Source: Desulfocapsa sp.
GTDB lineage: Bacteria > Desulfobacterota > Desulfobulbia > Desulfobulbales > Desulfocapsaceae
DNA: 64,000 bases
Assembly (NCBI GenBank): GCA_030145625.1
Contig: JAQYVF010000016.1
Coordinates: forward strand, 1-64,000
Reading direction: 5' to 3'
The position numbers were made by a program, and so were the translations under genes. Numbering within the stretch: position 1 is the stretch's first letter; each line of letters starts with the position of its first letter. The notes under the pieces were generated by a model. The model saw only the letters and a list, made by a program, of their open reading frames with translations. It did no database searches and was not told the origin of the DNA. Positions 62,850 through 64,000 of this stretch are shown here, one piece after another.

Positions 62850-64000
62850 ATGATCTCTTATCTTAAAACAAACACATTCCCAACAATCTCCATGAACCAG
62901 GTGCTGATCGTTGTGGGACTGGCCCTATTCAGTGGAATTGGCCTCTCCTTCGGGATTCACTCACTGGTGGTGGGCCATGATCACACCTTTGGCACCAGTA
63001 GAGAGGTACCCTGGGGCATTCTCATCAGTCCCTATGTATTTTTTGCCTGTCTTTCCACCGGACTCTGCATTGTTTCTTCTCTGGGACAGGTCTTTGGTAT
63101 AGAAACATTTCAACCTATTATCCCGCGAACGGTCTTTCTTGCCCTGATCACCATGGCCACAGGACTCATGTGTATTACTCTCGAACTTGAGAGTCCATGG
63201 CGAGTTGGTTTTTACGCACTGTTGTCCCCACATCAATCATCAAATATCTGGTGGAAGACTACCATTTACAGCCTCTACCTGATCTTTATGCTGTTTAACT
63301 TTATGTCACTGGCATTGACAAAGAAAAAGATGGCAAAGATCTTTGCCATTATTGCCCTTGTCACAGTGACCATGGGGAATCTGAACATGAACTCAGATAT
63401 GGAGCTGCTTGGTGCCAGGGGATTCTGGAGTGAAAACTATATGCCGCTCTATTTCCTCTCACTCTCCACCTTGACTGGTTGTGCAGGAATCCTCTTGTTC
63501 AGCTGGCTGGGAAAAACCTTTAATGGCCAGACACCAAACATTGAGAATGACATGGCACTTAAGGCCACTGGAAAGCTGTTTACAGTGCTTCTTCTTGGCA
63601 TCCTTTATTTTACAGGTGTCAAGATAATGGGTGGTTTTTTTCCCCAATTCACCAAAAACCCTGAGGCAATGTCTCTTTTGGTGCAAGGAGGCTTTGCCCT
63701 TAACTTCTGGATCGGAGAGGTTGGCCTGGCGGTCCTGATCCCCCTGGCTCTCATCCTTGCCACAAAAGGAAAGAATGCAAATATCCTGGCCCTTGCCGGT
63801 GTCTCCTGTCTAATTGGTGCCTTTGTACTTTTCTATGATCTCGTTATTGTCGGCCAGCTGATTCCCCATTATTATCAATACAATGTTGTTGACCTGCCAC
63901 AATATTACACATACAGCCCCAGCCTACACGAAATCATGATTACCACCGGAGCCATATTCTTCTTTCTGGCATCATTTGTATTCGGTGAAATATTGTTTAA
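62850..64000 (+). CDS. NrfD/PsrC-type membrane quinone subunit (partial)
   Basis: The open frame from ATG 62850 runs to the window end (383 codons) without a stop, so the 3' end is missing. The conceptual product has about nine or ten hydrophobic helices. After the first helix comes REVPWGILISPYVFFACLST, a typical NrfD segment; MATGLMCITLELESPWR and an IPHYYQY region follow. NrfD proteins anchor Fe-S subunits and exchange electrons with quinones. GGAAACG lies before the ATG. With the cytochrome and ferredoxin genes it completes a three-subunit redox module. Confidence 0.9.
   Translation, partial: MISYLKTNTFPTISMNQVLIVVGLALFSGIGLSFGIHSLVVGHDHTFGTSREVPWGILISPYVFFACLSTGLCIVSSLGQVFGIETFQPIIPRTVFLALITMATGLMCITLELESPWRVGFYALLSPHQSSNIWWKTTIYSLYLIFMLFNFMSLALTKKKMAKIFAIIALVTVTMGNLNMNSDMELLGARGFWSENYMPLYFLSLSTLTGCAGILLFSWLGKTFNGQTPNIENDMALKATGKLFTVLLLGILYFTGVKIMGGFFPQFTKNPEAMSLLVQGGFALNFWIGEVGLAVLIPLALILATKGKNANILALAGVSCLIGAFVLFYDLVIVGQLIPHYYQYNVVDLPQYYTYSPSLHEIMITTGAIFFFLASFVFGEILF

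Overview
The window looks like a chromosome segment of a Gram-negative, anaerobic, sulfur-cycling Desulfobacterota bacterium, most likely of the Desulfobulbales type. This is inferred from gene content, not from a marker search: a complete type II secretion system, a multiheme NapC-like cytochrome with Fe-S and NrfD subunits, a triple-rhodanese lipoprotein apparently containing selenocysteine, a TrpB2-type tryptophan synthase and several sigma-54/PAS regulators.

Region 1 (1-4963) is accessory DNA. It opens with the 3' end of a group II intron sitting inside an integron attC site. One gene cassette follows (a methyltransferase with its own attC), then a second cassette-like small gene. A secreted beta-helix protein and the stub of an ISL3-type transposase come next. 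The region ends at the 3' half of a tRNA-Pro gene followed by that tRNA's terminator, the usual scar of an island integrated in a tRNA gene. From about 4970 on, the sequence looks like core chromosome.

Region 2 (5000-26850) holds two small exported proteins and a type II secretion locus. gspA and gspB read leftward. gspF, a CFI-box-CTERM delta-60 repeat protein, and gspG-H-I-J-K-L-M-N-C-D-E read rightward. thpR and a membrane PAS-GGDEF protein follow. Copies of a 141-189 bp MITE-like repeat with 4-bp target duplications lie between these genes.

Region 3 (27150-43900) is housekeeping: ffh-rpsP-khpA-rimM-trmD-RNA methyltransferase-rplS-rnhB-yraN, then pdxA-tmk-TPR lipoprotein-LolB-like lipoprotein, a leftward AMIN-domain gene, a fused radical SAM/DUF2344 protein, trpB2 and a dacB-type peptidase.

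Region 4 (44100-53300) has the rhodanese gene, interrupted by an in-frame TGA followed by a SECIS-like hairpin, then a DUF342/FapA protein and sbcD-sbcC.

Region 5 (53400-64000) is the most unusual. A PAS histidine kinase and a sigma-54 activator precede a control region with five 11-bp direct repeats and a sigma-54 promoter. That promoter reads into twin small membrane proteins. A strong terminator follows, then an operon of an FtsH with a cysteine tail, a membrane protein with a degenerate kinase domain, a six-heme cytochrome, a Tat-exported ferredoxin and a NrfD subunit that runs off the window. This could be a regulated membrane quinone/cytochrome module with its own protease.
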